Assembly (NCBI GenBank): GCA_020633075.1
Contig: JACKEI010000001.1
Coordinates: 1,736,001-1,800,000, forward strand
Direction: 5' to 3'
DNA length: 64,000 nt
From: Sandaracinaceae bacterium
GTDB lineage: Bacteria; Myxococcota_A; Polyangia; Polyangiales; Houyiibacteriaceae
The notes below the pieces were generated by a model. The model had not been told where the DNA came from. It saw only the letters and a list, made by a program, of their open reading frames with translations, and searched no databases. The first letter of the stretch is position 1; every line of letters starts with the position of its first letter. The position numbers and the translations under genes were made by a program. Below are positions 30,748 to 39,729 of this stretch, in pieces.

Positions 30748-31527
30748 ATGGCATCCCGTGCCCGTGTGCTGGCCGTCGGACACACCGACGTCGGCATGAA
30801 GCGAGCCCACAACGAAGACAACTTCGATGTGATCGACGAGTACAACCTCTACGTCGTTGCCGACGGTATGGGTGGGCACGCGTCTGGCGAAGTCGCGAGC
30901 CAAATGGCGATCGACACCCTGCGGGAGTTCTTCCGCGCCACCCACGCCGACCCGGAAGCGACGTGGCCCTACAAGATGGACAAGTCGCGGGGGTACGAAG
31001 AGAACCGCCTGATGACGAGCATCAAGCTCGCCAACCTACGCATCTACGAGGCCGCCCAGCGGGACCCGAAGCTGCGTGGTATGGGCACCACCATCTGCGG
31101 CATCTTGGTCGTGGACGAGGGCGTGCTCATCGCGCACGTGGGCGACAGCCGCGTCTACCGGGTCCGGGACAACAAGCTCGAGCAGCTCACCGAGGACCAC
31201 TCGCTGCTGAACGACTACATCAAGATGAAGCGGCTGAGCGAGGAAGAGATCGCCAACTTCCCGCACAAGAACGTGATCGTCCGCGCGCTCGGCATGAAGG
31301 AGCACGTCAAGGTGGACACCATGCTGGACAAGCCCCAGCCGGGCGACATCTACGTGCTGTGCAGCGACGGACTCTGCGGGCCGGCGAGCGACAAAGAGAT
31401 CGAAGAGACGGTCAACGCTCACTCGGACCTCAAGACGGCCACCAAGGCGCTCATCGACAAGGCCAACAGCAACGGCGGCCCGGACAACATCACCGCCGTG
31501 CTCGCCAAGGTCGTCGGCGTCGGCTGA
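30748..31527 (+). CDS. PP2C-type Ser/Thr protein phosphatase (Stp/PrpC-like)
   Basis: A 259-residue cytoplasmic metal-dependent phosphatase that reverses Ser/Thr phosphorylation by PknB-type kinases. The family motifs are all present: VGMKRAHNEDNF near the N-terminus, VADGMGGHASGE (metal-binding Asp), GDSRVYRVRDNKLEQLTEDH, VLCSDGL and GGPDNITAVLAK at the C-terminus. The ATG at 30748 is chosen because it starts just before the first motif; the frame is open further upstream without conservation. No kinase is adjacent, but four kinase genes lie in the window. The stop is three bases from the stop of the convergent nucleotidyltransferase gene. Confidence 0.96.
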   Translation: MASRARVLAVGHTDVGMKRAHNEDNFDVIDEYNLYVVADGMGGHASGEVASQMAIDTLREFFRATHADPEATWPYKMDKSRGYEENRLMTSIKLANLRIYEAAQRDPKLRGMGTTICGILVVDEGVLIAHVGDSRVYRVRDNKLEQLTEDHSLLNDYIKMKRLSEEEIANFPHKNVIVRALGMKEHVKVDTMLDKPQPGDIYVLCSDGLCGPASDKEIEETVNAHSDLKTATKALIDKANSNGGPDNITAVLAKVVGVG

Positions 31528-31530
31528 GCC

Positions 31531-32487
31531 TCAGGGGACCGGCAGGACGCCAAACGGGCCGATCAGCGCCCGGGTGGCGCTCGAACGGACGGTGGTTCCC
31601 GGCCACACGACGCACTCGTGCAGGCGCACTCCGGAGGCCACCTCGGCGTGGGGCCCGACGAAGCTGCGCGACAGGTGCGCCTCCGGCATGACCCGGGCAT
31701 CTGGGTGCACCGCGACGGTGCTCGGATCGGCGTCCAGCGCGTCCAGGTGGGCCGCCAGGTACTCGGCGTGGGTCCCGACGTCGCGGAAGGTCGCGTCGCT
31801 GGGCGCGGCGTAGACGGGCAGCCCCTCGTCCACCCAGTGGCGGTACCCGCGCCGCACGATGCACCCCTCCTCCGGCAGACGCCCGAAGACCTCGGGCGAC
31901 AGCACGTGCACACCGGTGAACATCCACTCTTCGGCTACCTCACGCTCCGCGGGGGTGCCCAGCAGGCGCACTACCCGGCCCTGGCGGTCGCTCTCCACCG
32001 CGCCGAGCCGCTGGGCCTCGGGGTGCGCGCGCACGACCATGGTGGCCAGCGCGGCGCGCGTCCGATGCACCCGCACGACCTCGGCCAGGTCCGGTCGAAA
32101 CAGGATGTCGCCGTTCATCACCAGCAGCGGCCGGGTGCGATCCAAGAGCGCCCAAGCCGCGCGGATGCCCCCTCCCGTCCCGAGCAAGGCCGCCTCGCGC
32201 GAGAAGCGCAACGTGACATGAGGAGGGACATGCGCGGGCAGCGCGGCCTCGAGCGCGGACGCCAGGTAGTGCGTGTTGACGGCCACGTCGCGTACGCCCG
32301 CCGCAGCGAGGTGCGCGATGGCGTGAGCAGCCACCGGAATGTGCAGCAGCGGCACCCCTGGCTTGGGCAGGTGCTCGGTCATGGGCCGGAGGCGCGTACC
32401 GAGACCCGCGCCCAGGACGACCGCCTGGGTGACGTCCCCGGCCGCGCGTGGCTCGCTGCCTGCCGCGCCCTGTGCTCCGCTCGTCAC
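31531..32487 (-). CDS. Sugar-phosphate nucleotidyltransferase (MurU/mannose-1-P guanylyltransferase type)
   Basis: A 318-residue enzyme that activates a sugar phosphate with an NTP. The N-terminal signature is AVVLGAGLGTRLRPMTEHLP with the catalytic Lys in LPKPGVPLLHIP. The metal-binding Asp follows in LLVMNGDILFRPDL. The C-terminal part (VAVHPDARVMPEAHLSRSFV) begins a left-handed beta-helix. The specific sugar is not clear from sequence. The GTG at 32487 overlaps the stop of the upstream gene as GTGA. That gene is also nucleotidyltransferase-like, so both may act in cell-surface glycan synthesis. Confidence 0.9.
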   Translation of the reverse strand: MTSGAQGAAGSEPRAAGDVTQAVVLGAGLGTRLRPMTEHLPKPGVPLLHIPVAAHAIAHLAAAGVRDVAVNTHYLASALEAALPAHVPPHVTLRFSREAALLGTGGGIRAAWALLDRTRPLLVMNGDILFRPDLAEVVRVHRTRAALATMVVRAHPEAQRLGAVESDRQGRVVRLLGTPAEREVAEEWMFTGVHVLSPEVFGRLPEEGCIVRRGYRHWVDEGLPVYAAPSDATFRDVGTHAEYLAAHLDALDADPSTVAVHPDARVMPEAHLSRSFVGPHAEVASGVRLHECVVWPGTTVRSSATRALIGPFGVLPVP

Positions 32488-33374
32488 TTGGCGTCCTCGT
32501 GCAGCAAGGTGGTCGGCCTGAACACACGCCTCACCCCACCCTCCCGGGCCAGCGCTCGCAGCCGCCGGGCACACGCGCGCGCGCCGCTGGGCAGGTCGTG
32601 GTCGAGCGCGAAGGCAAACAGACGGTCGCCCGGCCGCTGTGGCTGCTCCGGCGCGTGCGGCACACCGATGGCGCGCACGACGTGCTCGCCCACCGGGTCG
32701 GGGGGCAGCCGAGCTCGCGTCCTGGCCGCAAAGCTCTCCGGGTCTCGGGCAAACTGCAGCGCGTACAGCCCTGCACGCCGCAGCCCCCCGTCCACCAGGT
32801 GCGCAGCGGCCACGTCCGGCAGGAGCGCAGCGGCGCGCGCTAGCTCCTCGAAGTCCCGCAGCAGCTTGGTGTCGCCCGGCCCGTGTCGCCCCTTCACGAA
32901 GTGCCCGACCAAGTGCGCGAAGCCGTCATAGGGCTCCGGCACGAGCACGGGCGCGCCAGCCAGCACCTCGTCGCGTCGGCCCCGTGCGATCATGGCGTCC
33001 CCGCGCAGGCGGAAGAGCCCATCGGGGAACAGGTCGTAGTGCAGGTCGAGCTGGAAGCCGTCCTCGGACACGTAGAGGCGCGCGACATCGCCCGGAGCGT
33101 CGATCAGCAGGCGGTACCCGAGGGCCACCAGACAGGTCTCCACGCGCGGGAGGTCCGCTCTTCGCACCAAGAGGTCCAGGTCCGCAAAGGGGCGGTCGTC
33201 GGCGTCGCGATACGCGTAGTGCTGCAGCCACATGCCCTTCAGCACCATCAGCGGCAGACCCTCCGCGGCCAGCGCCCCCGCCACGCGGCCGAGATGGAAG
33301 CTCGCGACCTCGCGCACCGCCCAAGCCCCGAGGACCGTGTGGCGACGCGGCGTCGGGCGCGTCTCGGCCGTCAT
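32484..33374 (-). CDS. Nucleotidyltransferase-family protein (NTP_transf_5 type)
   Basis: A 296-residue protein with the fold of uncharacterised nucleotidyltransferases: LPLMVLKGMWLQHYAYRD (with the conserved LKG), then RPFADLDLLVRRADLPRVE, the two-Asp DLDLLV metal motif, and LDLHYDLFP later. Homologues are often encoded in polysaccharide or lasso-peptide loci, but the reaction is not known. The stop overlaps the downstream sugar nucleotidyltransferase start, so the two are coupled. The upstream tatA stop and this start are 8 bp apart, so tatA and these genes probably form one transcript. Confidence 0.85.
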   Translation of the reverse strand: MTAETRPTPRRHTVLGAWAVREVASFHLGRVAGALAAEGLPLMVLKGMWLQHYAYRDADDRPFADLDLLVRRADLPRVETCLVALGYRLLIDAPGDVARLYVSEDGFQLDLHYDLFPDGLFRLRGDAMIARGRRDEVLAGAPVLVPEPYDGFAHLVGHFVKGRHGPGDTKLLRDFEELARAAALLPDVAAAHLVDGGLRRAGLYALQFARDPESFAARTRARLPPDPVGEHVVRAIGVPHAPEQPQRPGDRLFAFALDHDLPSGARACARRLRALAREGGVRRVFRPTTLLHEDAK

Positions 33375-33382
33375 CGCTCGCG

Positions 33383-33634
33383 TCAGCGCTCGACGACTTC
33401 GGCGTCGCGCACTTCTTCCGTGGCGCTGCGCGCGCTGGACTCGGCCTTCACCTGCTTGTCGGCTGCGGTGGGAGCCGGCGTCACGTTGATGTCGTCGTCG
33501 GCCGCCAAGCCGCGCTTCAGGTTGCGGATCGCTTTACCCACGCCCTCACCGAGCTGCGGCAGACGGCTCGCGCCGAACACCAGCATGACGATGATCAAGA
33601 TGACGATGAGCTCGCCCATTCCGAGGTTTGGCAT
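33383..33634 (-). CDS. tatA: Sec-independent translocase subunit TatA/E
   Basis: An 83-residue subunit of the twin-arginine export system that forms the membrane pore for folded proteins. The N-terminal membrane helix MGELIVILIIVMLVFGASRL is followed by the FGASRLPQLGEGVGKAIRNL amphipathic helix, the hallmark of TatA/E. The C-terminal tail is variable and charged. The ATG at 33634 (MPNLGMGE) is used; the frame extends upstream to 33682 without similarity. tatB and tatC are not in the window. The gene leads a three-gene run with two nucleotidyltransferases. Confidence 0.94.
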   Translation of the reverse strand: MPNLGMGELIVILIIVMLVFGASRLPQLGEGVGKAIRNLKRGLAADDDINVTPAPTAADKQVKAESSARSATEEVRDAEVVER

Positions 33635-33808
33635 ATGCGTACTTCTTTGCCTTGGACCGGCGCCGCCGGCTCGGCACTCCATGGGGAGCGCGTGACTTCA
33701 AGCTACGTCAGCGAACCCCGTCGAGCAAGCCGCGCATGGAGCGCATGGGGGAGCGGCGCTTGCCTTCGCGGCGGCGCTCTCCGAGACTGGCGCAGAGGAC
33801 GAACGCTC

Positions 33809-34633
33809 ATGTGCATGATCACCGTCGCGAACGCACCCGCGTCGCTGCTCCAGAGGCTCTTCGGTGGTCGGAGCGGCGCGCGCTCGCTGCACGTCTCCGG
33901 CACGTCCATCTACGCACGCCGCGAGGGCAGCAGGCAGATCGTCGTGTACTCCATGAACCTGCGCAGCCCGGGCGAGGCGGCCATGATCCTCCCGCTGCCG
34001 GTGCGTCCCGGGCTGCCGGAAGAGGACGCGCACCAGTTCGTCGCGCTCGACGGCGCGCCCACGCTCTTCGACGACCTCTTGCAGCTCTTCGCCCAGACGC
34101 AGTTCCTCGGGCAGTCGAAGGGTGGCGGGCCGCTGCGCCGGCAAGCGCCCCGGCCCCGCTTGGCGGTCAAGACGGTGGGCAGCTTCGACGCGAGCTTCGT
34201 CCCTTCGATCGCGGACTTCGACCGCCTGGACCCTCGCTTTCGCCTGCCCTCGACGGTGTGGTCGGAGCTCCCCGGCTACGGCGACTACGGGTTCGCCGTG
34301 TTCAAGCTCCGGCCCGGGAACGCGCTGGTGCACCCCATGGCGCTGTGGTTCGAGACCCGCAGCGCGGACCAGCTCTTCTTCCCCACCGTCCACGTGCACG
34401 ACGGGAGCGTCCACGCGGAGGCCGCCTTCGACCACAGGCTGTACTGGGAGACGCCGGGGCCGGTGGGGCAGCTCGCGGACGGCGTGGCCCCGGAGCCCTC
34501 GCGGGGCCTGCAGGTGCCCCCGTGGCTGAAGGCGCGGGCCAACGGCGTCTTCGGCGACGGATACGTCCAGCTGCGTGTCTTGCGTGGGACCCACCCCAAC
34601 CGAGACCAGTGGCAGCCGGCAGCCTCCCGCTGA
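33809..34633 (+). CDS. Conserved unknown protein (MCM-type start, Pro-rich hydrophobic family)
   Basis: A 274-residue protein of a family that I recognise only as conserved and uncharacterised. Typical features are the MCMITVANAPASLLQRLF start, the segment IVVYSMNLRSPGEAAMILPLP, then ALDGAPTLFDDLLQLF, and C-terminal FPTVHVHDGSVHAEAAFDHR. No signal, membrane helix or catalytic motif can be named. The ATG at 33809 gives the family-like N-terminus; the open frame extends 1 kb upstream, antisense to other genes, and that part is not real. The gap before it (174 bp after tatA) holds nothing obvious. Confidence 0.75.
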   Translation: MCMITVANAPASLLQRLFGGRSGARSLHVSGTSIYARREGSRQIVVYSMNLRSPGEAAMILPLPVRPGLPEEDAHQFVALDGAPTLFDDLLQLFAQTQFLGQSKGGGPLRRQAPRPRLAVKTVGSFDASFVPSIADFDRLDPRFRLPSTVWSELPGYGDYGFAVFKLRPGNALVHPMALWFETRSADQLFFPTVHVHDGSVHAEAAFDHRLYWETPGPVGQLADGVAPEPSRGLQVPPWLKARANGVFGDGYVQLRVLRGTHPNRDQWQPAASR

Positions 34634-34726
34634 AGACCGGCCACAGGGGCACGGCCCGCGGCGAGCAACACGGCGCGCGCGCCTGCCCTCGCGGGTCCTG
34701 CGTGGTACATCTCGCCACCGTGACCC

Positions 34727-35935
34727 GTGACGTCCACTCATCCAGGCCTGCTCGTGGCTGAGGTCATCCTCGGCAAGGGGCGCGTGCGCCCGGTCTGGGC
34801 AGGGCACCCGTGGGTGTACGCCCAGGCCGTGAAGACCCTGCGCGGCGCGCCCGCGGCGGGGGACCCGGTGCGCGTCCTGGACGAGTCCGGCCGCTTCCTC
34901 GGCAGCGGCTTCTGGTCGCCCAAGAGCGCGCTGGTGGTGCGCATCGCCAGCCGCACGGACGGCGAGCACTTGGACACGGGCTGGCTCGCGCGCCGCATCG
35001 ACGCGGCCGCCGCGCTGCGCCGCGCGCTGGGCTTCCCGAGCGCCACGGACACGGGCTACCGCTTGATCAACGCGGAGGGGGACTCGCTCCCCGGGCTCAT
35101 CGTGGACGTGTACGGAGACACGGCGACGGTGCTCTTCGGCACCATCGGCATGTGGCGCCTGGCCGAAGACATCTACGCACACGTGCAGCGAGTCACCGGG
35201 GCCAAGCGGGTCATCGCGCTGGCGGCAGACCGGCAGGCCCACGAGGAGTTCACGCAGGCGCACGAGGTCACCCGCGGCACCGAGGCCGACGCGCTGCGCT
35301 TCGTGGAGCGAGGCATGGCCATCACCGTGCCCAGCACCATCACCCAGAAGACGGGCTACTACTTCGACCAGCGCGAGCAGCGCGCTCGTGTGGAGCAGCT
35401 CGCCAAGGGCCGCGACGTGCTGGATGCCTTCTCGTTCATCGGCTCCTTCGGCTTTGCTGCGGCGCGCGGGGGCGCCACGTCCGTGTTGAGCGTGGACAGC
35501 TCCGTCGCAGCCACCACGGCGGGTGTCGCGGTGACCAAGGAGCTCGGGTTCATGGAGCGGCACACCTTCCTCACACAAGACGTGAAGCAGGCCCTGCCGG
35601 AGCTCGCACGGGACGGCAAGCGCTACGGGCTGGTGATCGTCGACCCGCCCAAGCTGGTGCCCAGCGCCAAGCACCTCGAGCGCGGTCGGGAGGCCTACCG
35701 CAAGCTCAACCAGAACGCGCTGCGCCTCGTCGCGCCCGGCGGCTTCCTGGTGAGCTGCTCCTGCTCCGCGGCCATGCGCGCGGACGACTTCCTGCGCACT
35801 CTGAGCATCGCGGCGGCCGACGTGGGGCGCTCTGTGTCCCTGCTGCACCTGGGGCAGCAGGCGCCGGACCACCCCATTCCCCCGGCCTTCTCGGAGGGCG
35901 CGTACCTGAAGACGGCGTTCCTGGCGGTGAGCTGA
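34727..35935 (+). CDS. RlmI-like rRNA (cytosine-C5) methyltransferase
   Basis: A 402-residue class I methyltransferase. The N-terminal PUA domain (VILGKGRVRPVWAGHPWVYA) is followed by the EEHD-type middle domain (LPGLIVDVYGDTA) and the Rossmann domain with FSFIGSFGFAAARGGATSV. The catalytic region is VIVDPPKLVPS followed by CSCSAAM, whose Cys is the expected nucleophile of C5-cytosine enzymes. E. coli RlmI modifies C1962 of 23S rRNA; the target here is inferred from family. The GTG at 34727 is used and another GTG 27 bases later is possible. The stop overlaps the next ATG as TGATG. Confidence 0.9.
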   Translation: MTSTHPGLLVAEVILGKGRVRPVWAGHPWVYAQAVKTLRGAPAAGDPVRVLDESGRFLGSGFWSPKSALVVRIASRTDGEHLDTGWLARRIDAAAALRRALGFPSATDTGYRLINAEGDSLPGLIVDVYGDTATVLFGTIGMWRLAEDIYAHVQRVTGAKRVIALAADRQAHEEFTQAHEVTRGTEADALRFVERGMAITVPSTITQKTGYYFDQREQRARVEQLAKGRDVLDAFSFIGSFGFAAARGGATSVLSVDSSVAATTAGVAVTKELGFMERHTFLTQDVKQALPELARDGKRYGLVIVDPPKLVPSAKHLERGREAYRKLNQNALRLVAPGGFLVSCSCSAAMRADDFLRTLSIAAADVGRSVSLLHLGQQAPDHPIPPAFSEGAYLKTAFLAVS

Positions 35936-36732
35936 TGCAGCCGCTGGCGGACATCCAGGTCGCTCAGCTCCAGGCGCTGGACGGCCTCGCCTTCGACATC
36001 GACGACACCGTCACGAGCCACGGAAAGCTCCAGCCCGAGGCCTTCGACGCGATGTGGAAGCTGCACGCCGCCGGGCTGCGGCTGGTCGCGGTGACGGGCC
36101 GACCGCTGGGCTGGGCCGCCGTCGTGGCGCGGCACTGGCCGGTGGACATCGCCATCGGCGAAAACGGCGCGGGCTGGTACGCCGGGACCACGCGCCGCCC
36201 AGCGGGCACGCCCGAGCGGGGCTTCTTCGACGACGCCGCCACGCGCGCCCAGCAGCGCGTGCTGCTCACGCACATCGAAGCGGAGGTGCGCCGGCAGCTG
36301 CCGCACGTGCAGCTGGCCAACGACCAAGGGGGACGCCTCTGCGACCTGGCGTTCGACGTGGGCGAGGAGGCGACGCTGCCCCCGGAAGACCGCGCCGCGC
36401 TCGTGCAGCTCATCGAAGCCGCCGGGGCGCGGGCCGTGGTGTCGAGCGTGCACGCTCACGCCGTGCCGGGGGACTGGAACAAGGCAGAGGGCATCCTGCG
36501 CGCGGCGCGGGAGCTCCTCGGAGCGGACCTCGCGCGCGACATGCACAGCTGGGCCTTCGTGGGCGACAGCGGCAACGACGTGGAGGCCTTCGCCTACTTC
36601 CCCGTCTCCGTGGGCGTGGCCAACGTCCGCGAGCAGCTGCCCCTCACGCACACGCCTCGCTACGTGACGCAGGCGATGCGGGGCCAGGGCTTCGCCGAGC
36701 TCGCCGCAGCCATCCTCGCGGCCCGCCGCTGA
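35935..36732 (+). CDS. HAD-family phosphatase (Cof/MPGP-like)
   Basis: A 265-residue haloacid-dehalogenase phosphatase. Motif I is LAFDIDDTVTSHG, with the nucleophile Asp and second Asp; motif II Thr is in LVAVTGRPLG; the C-terminal motif IV is FVGDSGNDVEAF, preceded by KAEGI. The cap domain fits the class IIB/Cof or mannosyl-3-phosphoglycerate phosphatase type. Substrate unknown. Its ATG overlaps the methyltransferase stop (TGATG), so the two are coupled. It is followed 48 bp later by a small membrane protein. Confidence 0.9.
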   Translation: MQPLADIQVAQLQALDGLAFDIDDTVTSHGKLQPEAFDAMWKLHAAGLRLVAVTGRPLGWAAVVARHWPVDIAIGENGAGWYAGTTRRPAGTPERGFFDDAATRAQQRVLLTHIEAEVRRQLPHVQLANDQGGRLCDLAFDVGEEATLPPEDRAALVQLIEAAGARAVVSSVHAHAVPGDWNKAEGILRAARELLGADLARDMHSWAFVGDSGNDVEAFAYFPVSVGVANVREQLPLTHTPRYVTQAMRGQGFAELAAAILAARR

Positions 36733-36780
36733 CGCGCCTCACGCATTGACCGCGTGCGGTACTCGCGATACCTGCCGGGC

Positions 36781-37338
36781 ATGGGCAGCGCGCGCATCCC
36801 GACCCCCCTCGTCCTCGTGCTCTCCGGCACGATGCTGGCGATCGGGGCCCTGGCGTTCCTGAGCCCGCACCTGGGAGAGCCGGACGAGGAGTCTCTCGAG
36901 CCGCTACCCGGCGCGACCCCACCGCCAGTGGACGTGCGCGACGGGACCCCCGAGGCCGTGGCCGAGACCTTCCTGGACGCGTGGCGCAAGCGGGACTACG
37001 AGGTGGCGATGGCGCTCAGCGTGGCCCGCGCGGCCGCCGAGGTGGAGGCCCGTCGGCGCCGCGAGAACGCCATGACCGAGCAAGAACGCGAGACGGCGGC
37101 GCAGCTGTGGAACACCATGGCCGAGCACCGGCTGACGCTGGAGATCCACGACCGTCAGGCCCCCGACGACGACCACCTGGTGCTGGCCGCCGTGGCTCGT
37201 GGGCGCTTCCTGAACCAGGACTACGCCAACGCGGTGCGCTTCGAGCTCCGGCGCGACTCCGCGGGGGGCTGGAAGGTCGAGGCCATGGACTTCCCCGGCG
37301 CCGAGGACCCCTTTTCGGCGGCCCCGGAGGCGCCGTGA
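36781..37338 (+). CDS. Membrane-anchored NTF2-like protein
   Basis: A 185-residue protein with one N-terminal membrane segment (LVLVLSGTMLAIGALAFLS) and a periplasmic or extracytoplasmic domain resembling NTF2-like folds: TPEAVAETFLDAWRKRDYEVAM at the start and VRFELRRDSAGGWKVEAMDF at the end. NTF2-like domains are found in many binding proteins and enzymes; no active site can be named. The ATG at 36781 (MGSARIP) is chosen over a GTG at 36754. Its stop overlaps the next GTG as GTGA. Confidence 0.78.
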   Translation: MGSARIPTPLVLVLSGTMLAIGALAFLSPHLGEPDEESLEPLPGATPPPVDVRDGTPEAVAETFLDAWRKRDYEVAMALSVARAAAEVEARRRRENAMTEQERETAAQLWNTMAEHRLTLEIHDRQAPDDDHLVLAAVARGRFLNQDYANAVRFELRRDSAGGWKVEAMDFPGAEDPFSAAPEAP

Positions 37339-38189
37339 GCGGCCGGAGATCCCTGAGCGCGGAAGAGCAGGCCTTCCTGGCGGAGGCCGAGCGCGCCTTC
37401 CTCGAGCGCGGCAGCGTCGCGCACTACGAGGACGCGCCCTACTACCACCGCACCTATCAGCACCGGAAGGTGGACGTGCGCTGGTACACCGAGCTCTGCG
37501 CGGCGCGGGGCGGCAGCGTCCTCGAGCTGGGCTGCGGGACGGGGCGCATCACGCTGCCCCTGGCGAAGGCGGGCGTGCGCCTGACCGGCGTGGACAGCAT
37601 GCCCCCCATGCTGGCGGAGGCGGAGGCGCGCCTGGCGAAGCTCCCGCGGGCCGCCCGCGAGCGGGTCACGCTGCGGCTGGGAGACCTGCGCACCCTCTCC
37701 CTGGGGCAGAGCTTCGACACGATCATCGCGCCCTTCAACGTGCTGATGCACATCTACTCGCCCGCAGAGATGGCGAACACGCTCGCGCGCGTGGCGGAGC
37801 ACCTGGCCCCGGGCGGTCGCTTCGTGTTCGACGTCCTGCTCCCGGACCCGGCCCTCTTGGCGCGCAACCCCGAGCGCACGTACAAGGGGCGCGCCGTGCG
37901 CCACCCCAACGGGGAGCGCTACGCCTACTACGAGAGCTTCGACTACGATCCGGTGGCGCAGGTGTTGGCCATCACCATCGAGCTGACCAACGTGGCGGAC
38001 CCGAGCGACGTGCGCGTCCAGCTCCTGACGCACCGCCAGTACTTTCCGCTGGAGCTCGAGGCGGTGCTGGCGCACGCGGGCTTCGAGGCCGAGGCGCGCT
38101 ACGGGGACTTCGAGGGCGAGCCCCTGAACGCGTACGCCGAGAGCCAGGTCTGGGTGTGCCGCCGCACGGACGAGGCTCCTGGAAGTTGA
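37335..38189 (+). CDS. Class I SAM-dependent methyltransferase
   Basis: A 284-residue methyltransferase. The SAM-binding motif is VLELGCGTGRITLPLAKAGV, followed by VDSMPPMLAEAEARL and motif IV FDTIIAPFNVLMHIYS, then LAPGGRFVFDVLLPDP and a C-terminal beta-rich segment (HRQYFPLELEAVLAHAGF). The type acts on small molecules or proteins; the substrate cannot be read from sequence. The GTG at 37335 overlaps the stop of the membrane protein gene, and the sulfotransferase gene begins 31 bp after its stop. A role in modifying a secondary metabolite or envelope component is only a guess. Confidence 0.88.
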   Translation: MSGRRSLSAEEQAFLAEAERAFLERGSVAHYEDAPYYHRTYQHRKVDVRWYTELCAARGGSVLELGCGTGRITLPLAKAGVRLTGVDSMPPMLAEAEARLAKLPRAARERVTLRLGDLRTLSLGQSFDTIIAPFNVLMHIYSPAEMANTLARVAEHLAPGGRFVFDVLLPDPALLARNPERTYKGRAVRHPNGERYAYYESFDYDPVAQVLAITIELTNVADPSDVRVQLLTHRQYFPLELEAVLAHAGFEAEARYGDFEGEPLNAYAESQVWVCRRTDEAPGS

Positions 38190-38220
38190 CGGCCGGTCGG
38201 CGCCGGGGCACCACCAAGGC

Positions 38221-39219
38221 GTGCAAGACCAGCTCATCTTTCTGCTCTCGGCTCCCCGCTCCGGTTCCACCCTGCTGCAGCGCATGGTGGGCGGCCACTC
38301 GCAGATCTACACGCACCCCGAGCCGCACCTGATCTCGCCCATCGCGCACCTGGGCTACTACGACAACATCGACAAGGCGGCCTTCGACCACGTGAACGCG
38401 GCGGAGGCGCTGAAGTCGTTCGTGAGCGAGCTGCCGCGCGGCGAAGAGGACTACCTGGACGCCCTGCGCGCGTACACCAACATCATGTACGGACGCATGC
38501 TGGTGCCCACCGGCAAGCAGCGCTTCCTGGACAAGACCCCGGCCAACTCGCTGGTGTGGCCCTTCCTGACGAAGCTGTACCCGCGCGCCAAGTACCTGGT
38601 GCTCACGCGCCACCCGCTGGCGGTGTTCTCGAGCTTCGCCAACAGCTTCTTCGATGGGGACTGGCAGACGGCCTACGAGTTCAACCCGATCGTGGAGCGC
38701 TACGTGGGGGCCCTCGGGCGCATGCTGCGTGAGCGCCCGGTGCCGCTCTTCCACGCACGCTACGAGGACCTGGTGAAGGAGCCGGCCCTCTACCTGGAGC
38801 GCATGTTCGCGTACTGCGGGCTGCCCCACGAAGAGGGCGCGGAGGAGTACGGCAAGGGGCCGGAGATGAAGAAGGGCATGGGCGACCCCATCGGGGTGGC
38901 CAAGCACGACCGCCCCGTGACCAACTCGATTGGCAAGTGGACGCAGGAGCTGCGCGGCGATCCGAAGAAGCTGGAGCTGGCGCGGCGCATGCTGGACCGC
39001 TGCGACCCGGCCGACCTGCAGATGTGGGGCTTCGACGAGCAGTCCCTGTGGGCGCCCTACGAGCGGGAGACGGGCACGCACGCACCGAAGCGCACGCTCA
39101 ACAGCTACACCTTCCAGCGGCGCGTGATGCTCGCACTCAAGAAGGACATCGACACACGCCCCCACGGCAAGCTGGTGCGGCGCGTGAAGTACTACTGCGA
39201 CGTGCTGCTGCGCGAGTGA
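38221..39219 (+). CDS. Sulfotransferase family protein
   Basis: A 332-residue PAPS-dependent sulfotransferase. The 5'-phosphosulfate loop is LLSAPRSGSTLLQRM at the N-terminus, and the 3'-phosphate-binding motif is KYLVLTRHPLAVFSSF around residue 130. The remaining sequence (HARYEDLVKEPALYLERMF) matches the branch that sulfates lipids, peptides or carbohydrates. The acceptor is unknown. It begins with a GTG. It is the third gene of a plus-strand run with an SAM methyltransferase and precedes an HExxH protein by 16 bp. Confidence 0.92.
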   Translation: MQDQLIFLLSAPRSGSTLLQRMVGGHSQIYTHPEPHLISPIAHLGYYDNIDKAAFDHVNAAEALKSFVSELPRGEEDYLDALRAYTNIMYGRMLVPTGKQRFLDKTPANSLVWPFLTKLYPRAKYLVLTRHPLAVFSSFANSFFDGDWQTAYEFNPIVERYVGALGRMLRERPVPLFHARYEDLVKEPALYLERMFAYCGLPHEEGAEEYGKGPEMKKGMGDPIGVAKHDRPVTNSIGKWTQELRGDPKKLELARRMLDRCDPADLQMWGFDEQSLWAPYERETGTHAPKRTLNSYTFQRRVMLALKKDIDTRPHGKLVRRVKYYCDVLLRE

Positions 39220-39223
39220 GCGC

Positions 39224-39229
39224 TAGGCT
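39224..39229 (+). promoter_or_regulatory. Putative -10 element TAGGCT (leaderless start)
   Basis: GCTAGGCT ends 6 nt before the ATG at 39236 and lies just after the sulfotransferase stop, so the HExxH gene may have its own transcript. Confidence 0.38.
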
Positions 39230-39235
39230 GTTCCG

Positions 39236-39703
39236 ATGAGCCTGCGCCTCTGGACCTGGGAGCTCCCACAGACCCTGATCGGCAGGGCGCTCAAGGCCGT
39301 GCGGCAGGAGCGCGGCAAGGTCCTGGCCGTCGAGCGCATGGCAGACGGACGCGAGCTGGTGGAGACCGAGGGCATCGCGGTGTCGCTCGGTGGGTACGTG
39401 TTCTGGTCACGCACGGACCGCTTCGGACACCCCTTCGAGGTGGACCTCATCCGCGCGCACGAGCTGGGGCACACGGTGCAGTCACGCCGCCTGGGGTGGC
39501 TGTACCTGCCCGTCGTGGGCGTCGTGTCGAGCACGCGCGCCCTCTACGCGCAGGGCTGGCAGCACCGGCACGGCAGGCCCTGGCCCCGCTACTACGACGC
39601 CTGGCCGGAGAGCGCCGCGGACGCGTACGGGGGCATCATCCGCGACGAAAGCGGGCAACGGCGCCTGCCGCCCGCCGGCAGCCCGTTGGACCAGCCCCTC
39701 TGA
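39236..39703 (+). CDS. HExxH-containing small protein (putative metallopeptidase)
   Basis: A 155-residue protein containing a zincin-type motif in LIRAHELGHTVQSRRLG (His-Glu-x-x-His), followed by the hydrophobic segment WLYLPVVGVVSST. Short proteins with HELGHTxQSR followed by LGxLYLPV occur in many bacteria and are uncharacterised; whether they cleave peptides is not known. A third zinc ligand, perhaps in AWPESAADAYGG, is only suggested. The ATG has a TAGGCT hexamer 6 nt before it. It converges with the DUF4015 gene. Confidence 0.8.
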   Translation: MSLRLWTWELPQTLIGRALKAVRQERGKVLAVERMADGRELVETEGIAVSLGGYVFWSRTDRFGHPFEVDLIRAHELGHTVQSRRLGWLYLPVVGVVSSTRALYAQGWQHRHGRPWPRYYDAWPESAADAYGGIIRDESGQRRLPPAGSPLDQPL

Positions 39704-39729
39704 GCCACGCGGGACGGGAGCCGGTCTGT

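Noticed and set aside
33698..35872. A 724-codon minus-strand open frame
   Set aside because: It runs antisense to three supported plus-strand genes, with low-complexity His/Arg/Val composition typical of shadow frames in GC-rich DNA.
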